Shown here piece by piece: positions 1 to 6,253 of a stretch of DNA of 9,618 nt. A program made the translations under genes and the position numbers. The stretch's first letter is position 1, and every line of letters starts with the position of its first letter. Under the pieces are notes generated by a model. The model did no database searches. It worked only from the letters and a program-made list of their open reading frames with translations, and was not told where the DNA came from. Source of the stretch: Candidatus Aerophobota bacterium. Lineage in GTDB: Bacteria; Aerophobota; Aerophobia; Aerophobales; JAGHCO01. The stretch lies in the NCBI GenBank assembly GCA_021160405.1, contig JAGHCO010000092.1, positions 1-9,618 of the forward strand, read 5' to 3'.

Positions 1-858
1 CACAAAATTTTGCTCTCTTTTAAGATAGGCGAGTCCATATCTCAAGTCAGCATCCAATTTTTCTTTGGGAATAATTCCCTTTCTTGCATCATAAGGGGAC
101 GCTCCTTTTGGCAATGGTTCTAAGGAGATACCACCCTGATATTCTATATCGTGTAAAGCTCTAATGATTTCTCTCCAATTCATAGTTCCTTTTCCAGGTG
201 CTTCTCTTGTATTGTCTGCAGCGTGAAGATGTTTTAGCCATTTACCCCCAGCTCTCCTTATTGCATTTGGTATTCCATCGCCTTCCTCTATGTGCATATG
301 GAATGTATCTCCCATAATCTTAACAAAAGGATTGTTAACCTTCTTTGCCATCTCTAAGGCATCATTAATGCTGTTAACTAAACCTACCTCATATCTATTA
401 ATTGGCTCAATTGTTAATACAATTTCTTTATCTTCAGCATATTCCCCTGCCCTTTGCAAAGATTCAATAGCCCATTTCATATCCTCTTTTTTTGAGGAAA
501 AATACTGTGGTCTTCCAACAAGAGATGGAACTACAAGGACGCTTCGTGCTTCTATCTGTAATGCAAGATCTATACATCTTCTTACATAATCTATACCCTT
601 TTCTCTTTCCTTTTTCTCATAGTGTGAGAGTGCTCTCAAGTCATCTTTCTCCGGTCCTGGATACATTCCACAAATTGATACCACACTCAATCCTTCCCCT
701 TTTATAAGCTCATTAACCTCTTTTGCATTGTAAATTTCAGGCTCACCCACCAGCTCTATTCCATCGTAGCCTAAAGAAGCTACTCTCCGGATAACCTCTC
801 TTAATGGAACATTGCCAAAAATCCAGGTGTTAACAAAAAATTTAATTTCTTTTTTCAT
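1..858 (-). CDS. Sugar 3-epimerase-like TIM-barrel protein (D-tagatose/D-psicose 3-epimerase type), 3' end beyond window
   Basis: The reading frame is open from an ATG at 858 for 286 codons to the window edge, so the C-terminus is missing. The translation has the layout of the xylose isomerase-like TIM-barrel family (AP endonuclease 2 fold) and matches the D-tagatose/D-psicose 3-epimerase signature. It shows IEPINRYE (Glu151), GDTFHMHIEE (Asp184), HLHAADNTREAPGKG (His212, Arg218) and SLEP (Glu247). These correspond to the two catalytic glutamates and the metal ligands known for that family, which interconverts ketohexoses at C3 using a divalent metal. The exact substrate cannot be read from sequence; L-ribulose 3-epimerase or a hydroxypyruvate-isomerase-like role is possible. 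An AAAGG about 9 nt before the ATG is a modest ribosome binding site. The gene follows the LacI-family repressor gene by 50 bp on the same strand with no terminator between, so the repressor probably controls it. Confidence 0.85.
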   Translation of the reverse strand, partial: MKKEIKFFVNTWIFGNVPLREVIRRVASLGYDGIELVGEPEIYNAKEVNELIKGEGLSVVSICGMYPGPEKDDLRALSHYEKKEREKGIDYVRRCIDLALQIEARSVLVVPSLVGRPQYFSSKKEDMKWAIESLQRAGEYAEDKEIVLTIEPINRYEVGLVNSINDALEMAKKVNNPFVKIMGDTFHMHIEEGDGIPNAIRRAGGKWLKHLHAADNTREAPGKGTMNWREIIRALHDIEYQGGISLEPLPKGASPYDARKGIIPKEKLDADLRYGLAYLKREQNFV

Positions 859-908
859 TTAGACGTGCCTTTTTAGGAGTAAGAAACCTATCGCAAACTA
901 AACTACAT

Positions 909-1955
909 TCACATTTTAGGTTTTGACGTTGAATCCCTTATTACCAATTGGGTATCCAGGATAATTTTTCTTCTTGAGGCTCCTTTTCTCTCCATCAATC
1001 TTATAAGCAAATTCATAGCTTCTACACCCATTTCGTATAAGGGTTGAGCAATAGTTGTAAGCGAAGGAGTAATTAAAGATGCTAAAGGAATATCGTCAAA
1101 GCCTATAACTGAGACATCATCGGGAACTTTTAAACCATTTCTCTGAAGTTCTTTAATAGCCCCTATAGCCATAAAGTCATTACAGGCAAAAATAGCTGTT
1201 GGGAGCTCTTTTCCAGATAAGAGTTCTTTAATAGCTAAACTGCCTCCTTTAACAGTTAAATCACCTTCTTTTACTAAACCCTCGTTAAACTCTATTCCGT
1301 ATTCTGCAAGAGCTTTTTTATAACCCTGTAATCTTTTAGCAAATATCTTTATATTTAAAGGTCCAGTTATACATCCTATTTTTCTATGATTAAGCTCAAG
1401 AAGATGAGTGGTAGCATCAAAGGCAGATTTTTTATTATCAATCATAACTACATTGGCAAAATACCCCTCTATCTCTCTATCAATAAGAACAACCGGGGTT
1501 CCCTTATTATGAATTGCCCTGATATACTCTTCTTCTTCCTTGCTCCCTGTAACTACAGAGAAAATTATACCATCAACCCAGCGGTTTTTAAATACCTCAA
1601 AATACAAAGACTCCTTCTCTATCTTTTCATCGCTATTGCAGAAAACAATGATGTATCCATTCTCAGAAGCAGTATCTTCAACACCTTTAAGAATAATAGG
1701 GAAAACAGGATTTGTAATACTGGGAAGCATTAAACCAATAGCTTTGGTTTTCCTGCTTTTAAGACTCTTTGCCACCATGCTGGGACGATAGTTAAGCTTC
1801 TTCATTGTCAACAGGACCTTCTCTCTTGTTTTTTGAGAGATTCCATCCTGTTCATTTAACACCTTAGAAACAGTGCTTTTGGAAACCTTAGCTAATTTAG
1901 CAACATCGTTTATAGTAATTGGTTCCTTATTCTTTAAGTTCAAAACTTCTTCCAT
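909..1955 (-). CDS. LacI/GalR-family transcriptional repressor
   Basis: This is a 348-residue protein of typical length for the family. Residues 14-34 (TINDVAKLAKVSKSTVSKVLN) are the LacI helix-turn-helix. Residues 57-70 (RPSMVAKSLKSRKT) are the hinge helix whose AxSL segment enters the minor groove in known members. Residues about 71-340 are the periplasmic-binding-protein-like sensor domain, with IDRE at 158-161, CND at 258-260 and GFDD at 285-288 in the usual ligand-pocket places. It should be a cytoplasmic repressor released by, or activated by, a small sugar-like effector. The adjacent epimerase suggests a rare ketose or derivative, but that is inference. The ATG at 1955 has GGAG 10 nt upstream. 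A promoter lies about 60-80 bp upstream, with an operator-like palindrome between it and the gene, consistent with autorepression. Stop codon is TGA. Confidence 0.93.
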   Translation of the reverse strand: MEEVLNLKNKEPITINDVAKLAKVSKSTVSKVLNEQDGISQKTREKVLLTMKKLNYRPSMVAKSLKSRKTKAIGLMLPSITNPVFPIILKGVEDTASENGYIIVFCNSDEKIEKESLYFEVFKNRWVDGIIFSVVTGSKEEEEYIRAIHNKGTPVVLIDREIEGYFANVVMIDNKKSAFDATTHLLELNHRKIGCITGPLNIKIFAKRLQGYKKALAEYGIEFNEGLVKEGDLTVKGGSLAIKELLSGKELPTAIFACNDFMAIGAIKELQRNGLKVPDDVSVIGFDDIPLASLITPSLTTIAQPLYEMGVEAMNLLIRLMERKGASRRKIILDTQLVIRDSTSKPKM

Positions 1956-1964
1956 TTTTGCAAT

Positions 1965-1972
1965 GCTCCTTC
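1965..1972 (-). promoter_or_regulatory. Ribosome binding site of the LacI-family gene
   Basis: Read on the minus strand this is GAAGGAGC. The GGAG core is 10 nt before the ATG at 1955 and supports that start over any upstream alternative. Confidence 0.7.
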
Positions 1973-1984
1973 ATAGCTCGGTTT

Positions 1985-2003
1985 TGTAAACCAGTTTCTT
2001 ACA
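1985..2003. promoter_or_regulatory. Candidate repressor operator (pseudo-palindrome)
   Basis: TGTAA and TTACA arms flank a 9-bp centre, and the inner AAACCAGTTT (1988-1997) is itself an AAAC/GTTT palindrome of the type bound by LacI-family proteins. It lies just downstream of the -10 element at 2012-2017, over the expected transcription start and early leader of the LacI-family gene, where binding would block transcription. The two possible dyads do not share one centre, and no second copy is seen in the window, so assignment to this repressor is inference. Confidence 0.45.
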
Positions 2004-2011
2004 CCGTTTAT

Positions 2012-2040
2012 ATATTACCATAGGATGAAAAATTTGTCAA
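2012..2040 (-). promoter_or_regulatory. Sigma70-type promoter of the lacI-epimerase operon
   Basis: On the minus strand a perfect TTGACA (-35, positions 2040-2035) is followed after exactly 17 bp by TAATAT (-10, positions 2017-2012; 4 of 6 consensus bases). Transcription would begin near 2005 and give a leader of about 50 nt before the ATG at 1955. Confidence 0.65.
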
Positions 2041-2111
2041 GTCCTCTTTAGTTTTTTGTTAAAAAAGCTGTCTGGAAGGAAAAAGGAAGAATTTAACCTC
2101 TGAGAGCACTG

Positions 2112-2131
2112 AAAAAAGGCGAAAGCCCTCC
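2112..2131 (-). terminator. Weak intrinsic terminator after the membrane-protein gene
   Basis: In the minus-strand transcript, GGC-UUUC-GCC (2127-2118) forms a small hairpin that can be extended by G-U and A-U pairs and is followed by six U (2117-2112). It sits 31-50 nt beyond the stop codon of the membrane-protein gene and upstream of the lacI promoter. That is the right place to close the ferredoxin-transketolase-membrane protein operon. The stem is short, so efficiency is uncertain. Confidence 0.4.
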
Positions 2132-2141
2132 AAAGCCCTCC
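2122..2141. repeat. Tandem 10-bp duplication
   Basis: Two exact adjacent copies of AAAGCCCTCC lie at 2122-2131 and 2132-2141, in the gap between the membrane-protein and LacI-family genes. The first copy contributes to the terminator stem. It is probably a replication-slippage duplication. Confidence 0.8.
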
Positions 2142-2161
2142 ATTGAGGAGACCGATCTTTT

Positions 2162-3034
2162 TTAATCATATCTCCAGGGCATAAAAATTTCCCGGAAAAA
2201 TTGTTTTGGGCTTCTGTGCTCTCTTTTTCTCTCTTTTCTTATCTCCTCACCGGTATACCTTTTGGAAAGCTCAATGAAGGCATTAGTTTGAAGAAGGCAA
2301 ATTGTACTGGCACCTCCTATAAAGATAATTCCGGTGAGAGAAAAAAGGAGAAGAAAAACAAGTTCTATTAAAACAATTATCATTGTAAATCCAACATTAC
2401 TTAAAGCTAAAAGTAAAGAGGTCTTCAAAATTTGTGCAAGGCCCATCTTTTGAGTAATCATAAGGGGGAAAAGATAAACCTGCATTAATAAAAAGAAAAG
2501 AAGAATCCAAAGGCTTATAACCCATAAGATAATACCTATAGGGTGAGTTTTTACTATCTGGCTATAAAAGATCAGCGCTCCTGCGGTGAGTGTAGGAATG
2601 ATTAAAGAAATGGCAAGTAAAAATAAGCTTTTCCTCCAGTATTTTTTAATTCCCTCAAAAAAATCTCTTATTTCTATGTAAGGATCATTTAGGGCAATTT
2701 TCCCAGATAGATGAAACATCCCTCCTAAAGCAGGCGAGGTCAGGAGAAAACTTGTCATTAATATCAAAAAGGCTGGAGGAGAGAGGTTCTGTTTGATCCT
2801 TATCCCAATGAGAAGAGAAGGAATAAAACAGACTGTCCAGAATAAATTAGCAAGAATAACCTTCCCAAGATTATTGTAGACGTCCCTTAACCAGAATTTT
2901 AAGGCTCTACCTGCCGATGGCTTATTAATCATAATCTTTTTCTCTTTTACCTTAAAAATCTTACTTTTCTCTTCGTCAAAAAAGGTTTCCCATCGGAGGT
3001 ACTCAAAGTGGGAGCGTTCAATTGAATACTCCAC
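2162..3034 (-). CDS. Polytopic membrane protein resembling YesL/DUF624
   Basis: The 290-codon ORF starts at GTG 3034 and has five or six hydrophobic segments, at about residues 56-78, 86-108, 136-158, 166-193 and 211-240. A basic C-terminal tail follows. The segment LANLFWTVCFIPSLLIG followed by PALGGMFHLSGKI resembles the first helices of YesL/DUF624 proteins. These are integral membrane proteins of unknown function often found beside sugar-uptake and sugar-degradation genes. This is a weak family match by eye. The start is doubtful: the GTG has no visible ribosome binding site and lies only 12 bp after the transketolase stop. ATG codon 35 (2932) would give a protein starting about 22 residues before the first helix, as is usual in the family, but its ribosome binding site is also poor. 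The ORF is in frame with transketolase across the TAG. It is probably cotranscribed with transketolase and ferredoxin. Confidence 0.6.
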   Translation of the reverse strand: MEYSIERSHFEYLRWETFFDEEKSKIFKVKEKKIMINKPSAGRALKFWLRDVYNNLGKVILANLFWTVCFIPSLLIGIRIKQNLSPPAFLILMTSFLLTSPALGGMFHLSGKIALNDPYIEIRDFFEGIKKYWRKSLFLLAISLIIPTLTAGALIFYSQIVKTHPIGIILWVISLWILLFFLLMQVYLFPLMITQKMGLAQILKTSLLLALSNVGFTMIIVLIELVFLLLFSLTGIIFIGGASTICLLQTNAFIELSKRYTGEEIRKERKREHRSPKQFFREIFMPWRYD

Positions 3035-3046
3035 TTTGGAACTATT

Positions 3047-4975
3047 CTATCTTTGAATAGCCTGGAGTGTAGTTTGCACTAAAGAGTCTACATCAAGTCC
3101 CTGCATCTTAAATAAATCATCGGGCTTACCAGAGCTGGCATAATAGGTAATTCCTAATTTTCGAAAATAGGGAGAGAGGGAATTCTCAGCTAAAAAGTTA
3201 GCTACAATGCTACCCAGGCCAGTTTTAACATTATGGTCCTCATAGGTAATGACTACACCAGTTTGGGCAGCTTCTCCTATCACTTTAGCATCTATATCAC
3301 TCAAACAAGAAACATTTATTACCCTTACAGAGTAGCCCTTTTCCTTCAATATCTCCCAGGCTTTAATAGCTCTATTTAACATACTCCCCATAGAAATAAT
3401 AGCTGCTTGATTCCCATCCCTTACTACATCTGCCTTCCCATAAACAAACTCATAGCCCCCAGCAAAGAAAGGCTTCCCTTCTTCATTAAGGATTACAGGA
3501 AATTTACTTCGACCCATTCCTACAAAAAAATTCCCCGGTTGAGAGATAATATAACGGATTACCCGATCGGTTTGATTGGGATCGGCGGGAATAATTATCT
3601 TGTACCCATAAAGGTTATTGATTATCCCAACATAATCGATACATTGATGAGTTTTCCCGTCCTGTCCAACATCAGCTCCATTGTGAGTGCAAATAAGTTT
3701 TAAATTAGCTCGGTTAAGATCGTTTAGCCTATGCTGATTGTAAGTCTCATCTACTCCAAAAACGCCAAAATCGGCAAAAAAAGTAATCACTCCTTGAGTA
3801 GAAAGAACACCAGCTAAGCTTGCCGTATTGTGCTCTTGAATTCCACCCTGAAAAAATCTCTGCGGAGAAAGAGAGGCAAATTTATTTGTTTTTACTGAAC
3901 CTAAAAGATCACAGTCTAAAACAGCGATAGGGGTTCGATCCTTTTTATCCTTATTAAGTTTAGCTACATCAGCAAGAGCTTCTCCAAAGGCACTACGGTT
4001 ATCGGTAATATCCTCTTTCCCATAAGTATGAGGACTGCCAACCTCTATATTTATACTCCTTATAGGAGGCTGTTTTTTTAAAATAGGAGGTGATGAGCTC
4101 TTCCTAAGATTAATATACTTATCAACATCATCCTCCAAGCCAAGCTCAGACAAGGCTAACCTGCAATCCTTTAAGGAAAGAGGTTTCCCGTGATACTCAA
4201 ACTTATCCTCCATAAAAGAGATGCCCTTGCCCATAGTAGTATTAGCTAAAATAGCTACAGGAAATTCTTTATTCATCACTGCTTCTCGTAAACCCTGATA
4301 AATCTCTTGATGATCATGACCGTTAACTTCTATAACTTGCCATCCATCAGAGAGATAATTTTCCTTTATCCTCTGGGGCATAATCTTATCTAAAGGCCCG
4401 CTAAGTTGCAAACGGTTATAATCAATAACCACTGTAAGATTATTAAGGGAGTACTTTTTGGCAAAACGTCTTGCTTCCCCAACCTGTCCCTTTGTTTGCT
4501 CCCCATCACTCATTACCACAAAAACCTGGAAATCTTTACCTTGAATCTTAGCTGCAAGAGCAAAACCACATCCTGCAGACAATCCCTGACCTAAATTACC
4601 TGTGCCCCACTCTACCCCAGGAATATCCCTTTCCACATGACCCTCAAAAATACTACCTGCTCTTCTAAAATTAGCCACAACACTGTCAATATCAAAAAAT
4701 CCCAAACGTCCCAGGGTAGCATAAACCCCTGGAGAGGTATGACCATGACTAATCACTATCCTATCTCTATCAGGATGATAAGGGTTATCTGGGTAAATCC
4801 GGGCACAGGAGTATAAAGTTAAATAGATGTCTATTGAAGACATAGAACCTCCCGGATGACCTGAGGCAGCTACAGTGGTCATCTTTAAAATATCCCCTCG
4901 AGCTAGCTTGGCAAGGTCTCTTAGTTTAGCTATCTTTTCCTCATCCAACTTTTCTTTATCGAACCCCCATCGCAT
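3047..4975 (-). CDS. tkt: Transketolase, full length
   Basis: This is a 642-residue thiamine-diphosphate enzyme that moves two-carbon ketol units between sugar phosphates in the non-oxidative pentose phosphate pathway. The N-terminal domain has GHPGGS (39-44), SHGHTSPGVYATL (76-88) and the cofactor motif SDGEQTKGQ...DYN (156-187). YHGKP (261-265) follows, with the usual active-site histidine. A low-complexity linker (about 293-310) leads to the pyrimidine-binding domain. That domain has GGIQEHN (378-383), whose Glu381 is the expected catalytic glutamate, ADFGVFGVDE (401-410) and DGKTHQ (439-444). The C-terminal domain ends at a TAG codon. Both halves are fused, unlike the split archaeal and some clostridial enzymes. 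The start at 4975 is fixed by AAGGAGG 8 nt upstream. The ferredoxin gene lies 64 bp upstream on the same strand. Confidence 0.96.
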   Translation of the reverse strand: MRWGFDKEKLDEEKIAKLRDLAKLARGDILKMTTVAASGHPGGSMSSIDIYLTLYSCARIYPDNPYHPDRDRIVISHGHTSPGVYATLGRLGFFDIDSVVANFRRAGSIFEGHVERDIPGVEWGTGNLGQGLSAGCGFALAAKIQGKDFQVFVVMSDGEQTKGQVGEARRFAKKYSLNNLTVVIDYNRLQLSGPLDKIMPQRIKENYLSDGWQVIEVNGHDHQEIYQGLREAVMNKEFPVAILANTTMGKGISFMEDKFEYHGKPLSLKDCRLALSELGLEDDVDKYINLRKSSSPPILKKQPPIRSINIEVGSPHTYGKEDITDNRSAFGEALADVAKLNKDKKDRTPIAVLDCDLLGSVKTNKFASLSPQRFFQGGIQEHNTASLAGVLSTQGVITFFADFGVFGVDETYNQHRLNDLNRANLKLICTHNGADVGQDGKTHQCIDYVGIINNLYGYKIIIPADPNQTDRVIRYIISQPGNFFVGMGRSKFPVILNEEGKPFFAGGYEFVYGKADVVRDGNQAAIISMGSMLNRAIKAWEILKEKGYSVRVINVSCLSDIDAKVIGEAAQTGVVITYEDHNVKTGLGSIVANFLAENSLSPYFRKLGITYYASSGKPDDLFKMQGLDVDSLVQTTLQAIQR

Positions 4976-4983
4976 TATATTAA

Positions 4984-4990
4984 CCTCCTT
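4984..4990 (-). promoter_or_regulatory. Ribosome binding site of transketolase
   Basis: On the minus strand this reads AAGGAGG, a perfect anti-16S match 8 nt before the ATG at 4975. Confidence 0.85.
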
Positions 4991-5012
4991 AACCTTAATT
5001 TACGTTTACCCT

Positions 5013-5033
5013 GTTAAATAGCAAATATCTAAC
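5013..5033 (-). other. AT-rich hairpin between ferredoxin and transketolase
   Basis: GTTAAATA (5013-5020) and TATCTAAC (5026-5033) form an 8-bp stem with one G-U wobble in the minus-strand RNA and a 5-nt loop, just after the ferredoxin stop. No U-tract follows, so it is not a standard terminator. It could stabilise the upstream message or mark a processing site, or be a chance pairing in AT-rich DNA. Confidence 0.3.
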
Positions 5034-5039
5034 GGAGAG

Positions 5040-5237
5040 CTACTCTTCCTCGTAATGAATAGCCTCACTGGGGCAATCCTCAGCTGCTTGCTTTATCTCT
5101 TCCTCATAATCATTAAAATCAGCATCTTCTTTTACCTTGGCTACATCATCAACTTCAAAAACTTCTGGACAACTATCCTCACAAAGTGCACAACCTGTGC
5201 AAGCATCATCATCAATCCATACTTTTGTTATAGCCAT
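5040..5237 (-). CDS. Ferredoxin, single [4Fe-4S] cluster
   Basis: This is a 65-residue acidic electron carrier. Cys13, Cys16 and Cys19 in CTGCALC and Cys55 in CPSEAI are the four expected ligands of one [4Fe-4S] cluster, as in the Thermotoga maritima-type ferredoxin. The second cluster-binding motif of clostridial 2[4Fe-4S] ferredoxins is absent. Cys23 (in EDSCPEVF) is the position that forms a disulfide in T. maritima ferredoxin, but the partner cysteine in the middle of the protein is missing here, so no such disulfide can form. It should be a cytoplasmic low-potential electron carrier for anaerobic oxidoreductases. The ATG at 5237 is preceded by AAGGAGG at 5 nt spacing. Stop codon is TAG. 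It heads the minus-strand group leading to transketolase. The functional link with transketolase is not obvious. Confidence 0.95.
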   Translation of the reverse strand: MAITKVWIDDDACTGCALCEDSCPEVFEVDDVAKVKEDADFNDYEEEIKQAAEDCPSEAIHYEEE

Positions 5238-5273
5238 TCTTCCCTCCTTAATCGTTAATTTTTTTTAACTCAT

Positions 5274-5301
5274 AAGTTATCAAATCTATCTCAAATGTCA
5301 A
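5274..5301 (-). promoter_or_regulatory. Candidate promoter of the ferredoxin-transketolase group
   Basis: On the minus strand a perfect TTGACA (-35, 5301-5296) is followed after 16 bp by TAACTT (-10, 5279-5274), a poor -10 match. It lies about 40-65 bp before the ferredoxin ATG and is divergent from the galU promoter. Confidence 0.45.
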
Positions 5302-5313
5302 GTGAAGAAGCTC

Positions 5314-5342
5314 TTGTCTTTTCTTGCCAATTTTAGTATAAT
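5314..5342 (+). promoter_or_regulatory. Sigma70-type promoter of galU
   Basis: TTGTCT (-35, 5314-5319; 4 of 6) is followed after exactly 17 bp by a perfect TATAAT (-10, 5337-5342). Transcription would start near 5349, giving a leader of about 26 nt that contains the ribosome binding site AGGAGG (5364-5369). Confidence 0.75.
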
Positions 5343-5374
5343 AAACATTGAAAACAACCTTATAGGAGGTAGCT

Positions 5375-6241
5375 ATGGGAGTGATAAAAAAGGTAGTTAT
5401 TCCTACAGCTGGGTTTGGCACTCGTTTTTTGCCTATTACTAAAGCTCAACCTAAGGAGATGTTACCCATAATTGATAAACCAGTAATTCAGTACATTGTT
5501 GAGGAAGCTGTCGCCTCAGGGATAGAAACTATCATTATAGTTACTTCTCAAAGCAAAAGATCCTTAGAGGATTATTTTAATTTTAACTTTGAGCTGGAAA
5601 ATTATCTGGAAAAAACTCAGAAAAAAGAACTTCTCTCTCAAATTCGCCACGTCACCAAGATTGCTAACTTTGTGTATATTCACCAAAAAGGACCCTACGG
5701 AAATGGCACACCTGTTTTAAATGCCAGAGCAGTGGTGGGAGATGAACCTTTTGCTGTAGTTTGGGGAGATGACCTTTTAATAAGCGATAAACCAAGGTTA
5801 AAGCAGCTAATAGAAATTTTTCAGGAATATCAATCTCCTGTATTAACTGCTTATCCAGTGGATAGCGAAGGAACAAAAAAATACGGAATTATAGAGGGGG
5901 AAAAAATTAACTCAAAAGTAATCCGAGTAGAGGGAATTGTAGAAAAACCCGGACCCTGGAGAGCACCTTCCAGAATAGCTGCCATAGGAGGCTACATTTT
6001 AACTCCTGATATATTTGATGCCTTAGAAAAAACCCAACCGGGTAAAAACAACGAGCTGTGGTTAGTTGACGCTATTTTTAAGCTTTCCCAAAAAAGGACT
6101 ATCTATGCCTGTCTGGTTGATGGTAAACACTACGATGTAGGATCAAAAATTGGCTGGTTGAAAGCAAACATTGAACTTGGATTAAAACACCCTCAGATAA
6201 AAAAAGAGCTAAAAAAATATTTAAAAGATATTCGGATATAA
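5375..6241 (+). CDS. galU: UTP-glucose-1-phosphate uridylyltransferase family (GalU-like)
   Basis: This 288-residue nucleotidyltransferase makes a UDP-sugar (normally UDP-glucose) from UTP and a sugar 1-phosphate, feeding cell-surface polysaccharide and glycoside synthesis. The N-terminus has PTAGFGTRFLP (10-20), KAQPKEMLP (23-31), DKPVIQYIVEEAVASGIE (34-51) and GDD (131-133, metal site). VEKP follows at 189-192, with YDVGSKIGWLKA (253-264) near the end. Two segments differ from classical GalU. QKxPLGLGHAV is replaced by QKGPYGNGTPV (104-114), and the GGEIQLTDA block by NNELWLVDA (225-233), although the glutamate that contacts sugar (Glu227) is kept. Specificity for base or sugar may therefore differ from the enterobacterial enzyme. 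The start is clear: AGGAGG lies 5 nt upstream and a strong promoter precedes it. The glycerate kinase start is 12 bp downstream, so the two are probably cotranscribed. Confidence 0.88.
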   Translation: MGVIKKVVIPTAGFGTRFLPITKAQPKEMLPIIDKPVIQYIVEEAVASGIETIIIVTSQSKRSLEDYFNFNFELENYLEKTQKKELLSQIRHVTKIANFVYIHQKGPYGNGTPVLNARAVVGDEPFAVVWGDDLLISDKPRLKQLIEIFQEYQSPVLTAYPVDSEGTKKYGIIEGEKINSKVIRVEGIVEKPGPWRAPSRIAAIGGYILTPDIFDALEKTQPGKNNELWLVDAIFKLSQKRTIYACLVDGKHYDVGSKIGWLKANIELGLKHPQIKKELKKYLKDIRI

Positions 6242-6253
6242 AAGAGATTGCCA

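Noticed and set aside
290..707. Two overlapping plus-strand ORFs of 99 and 71 codons
   Set aside because: They lie antisense to the sugar epimerase, whose translation has clear family motifs throughout; no ribosome binding sites or recognisable protein features.
1386..1791. Plus-strand ORFs antisense to the LacI-family gene
   Set aside because: They are shadows of a gene with complete domain structure.
2137..2148. CCTC-CATT-GAGG hairpin in the gap after the membrane-protein gene
   Set aside because: The 4-bp stem has no adjacent U-tract on the minus-strand transcript and no plus-strand gene precedes it; the neighbouring GGC/GCC hairpin with six U is the better terminator candidate.
3407..3703. 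98-codon plus-strand ORF inside transketolase
   Set aside because: Antisense to conserved transketolase domains; no initiation signals.
5055..5258. 67-codon hydrophobic plus-strand ORF opposite ferredoxin
   Set aside because: Its hydrophobicity is the expected antisense product of the acidic ferredoxin codons; the ferredoxin has a strong ribosome binding site and all four cluster cysteines.
6248..6253. TTG start for glycerate kinase
   Set aside because: The only purine-rich ribosome-binding candidate would be 1 nt from the TTG; the ATG at 6254 has normal spacing.
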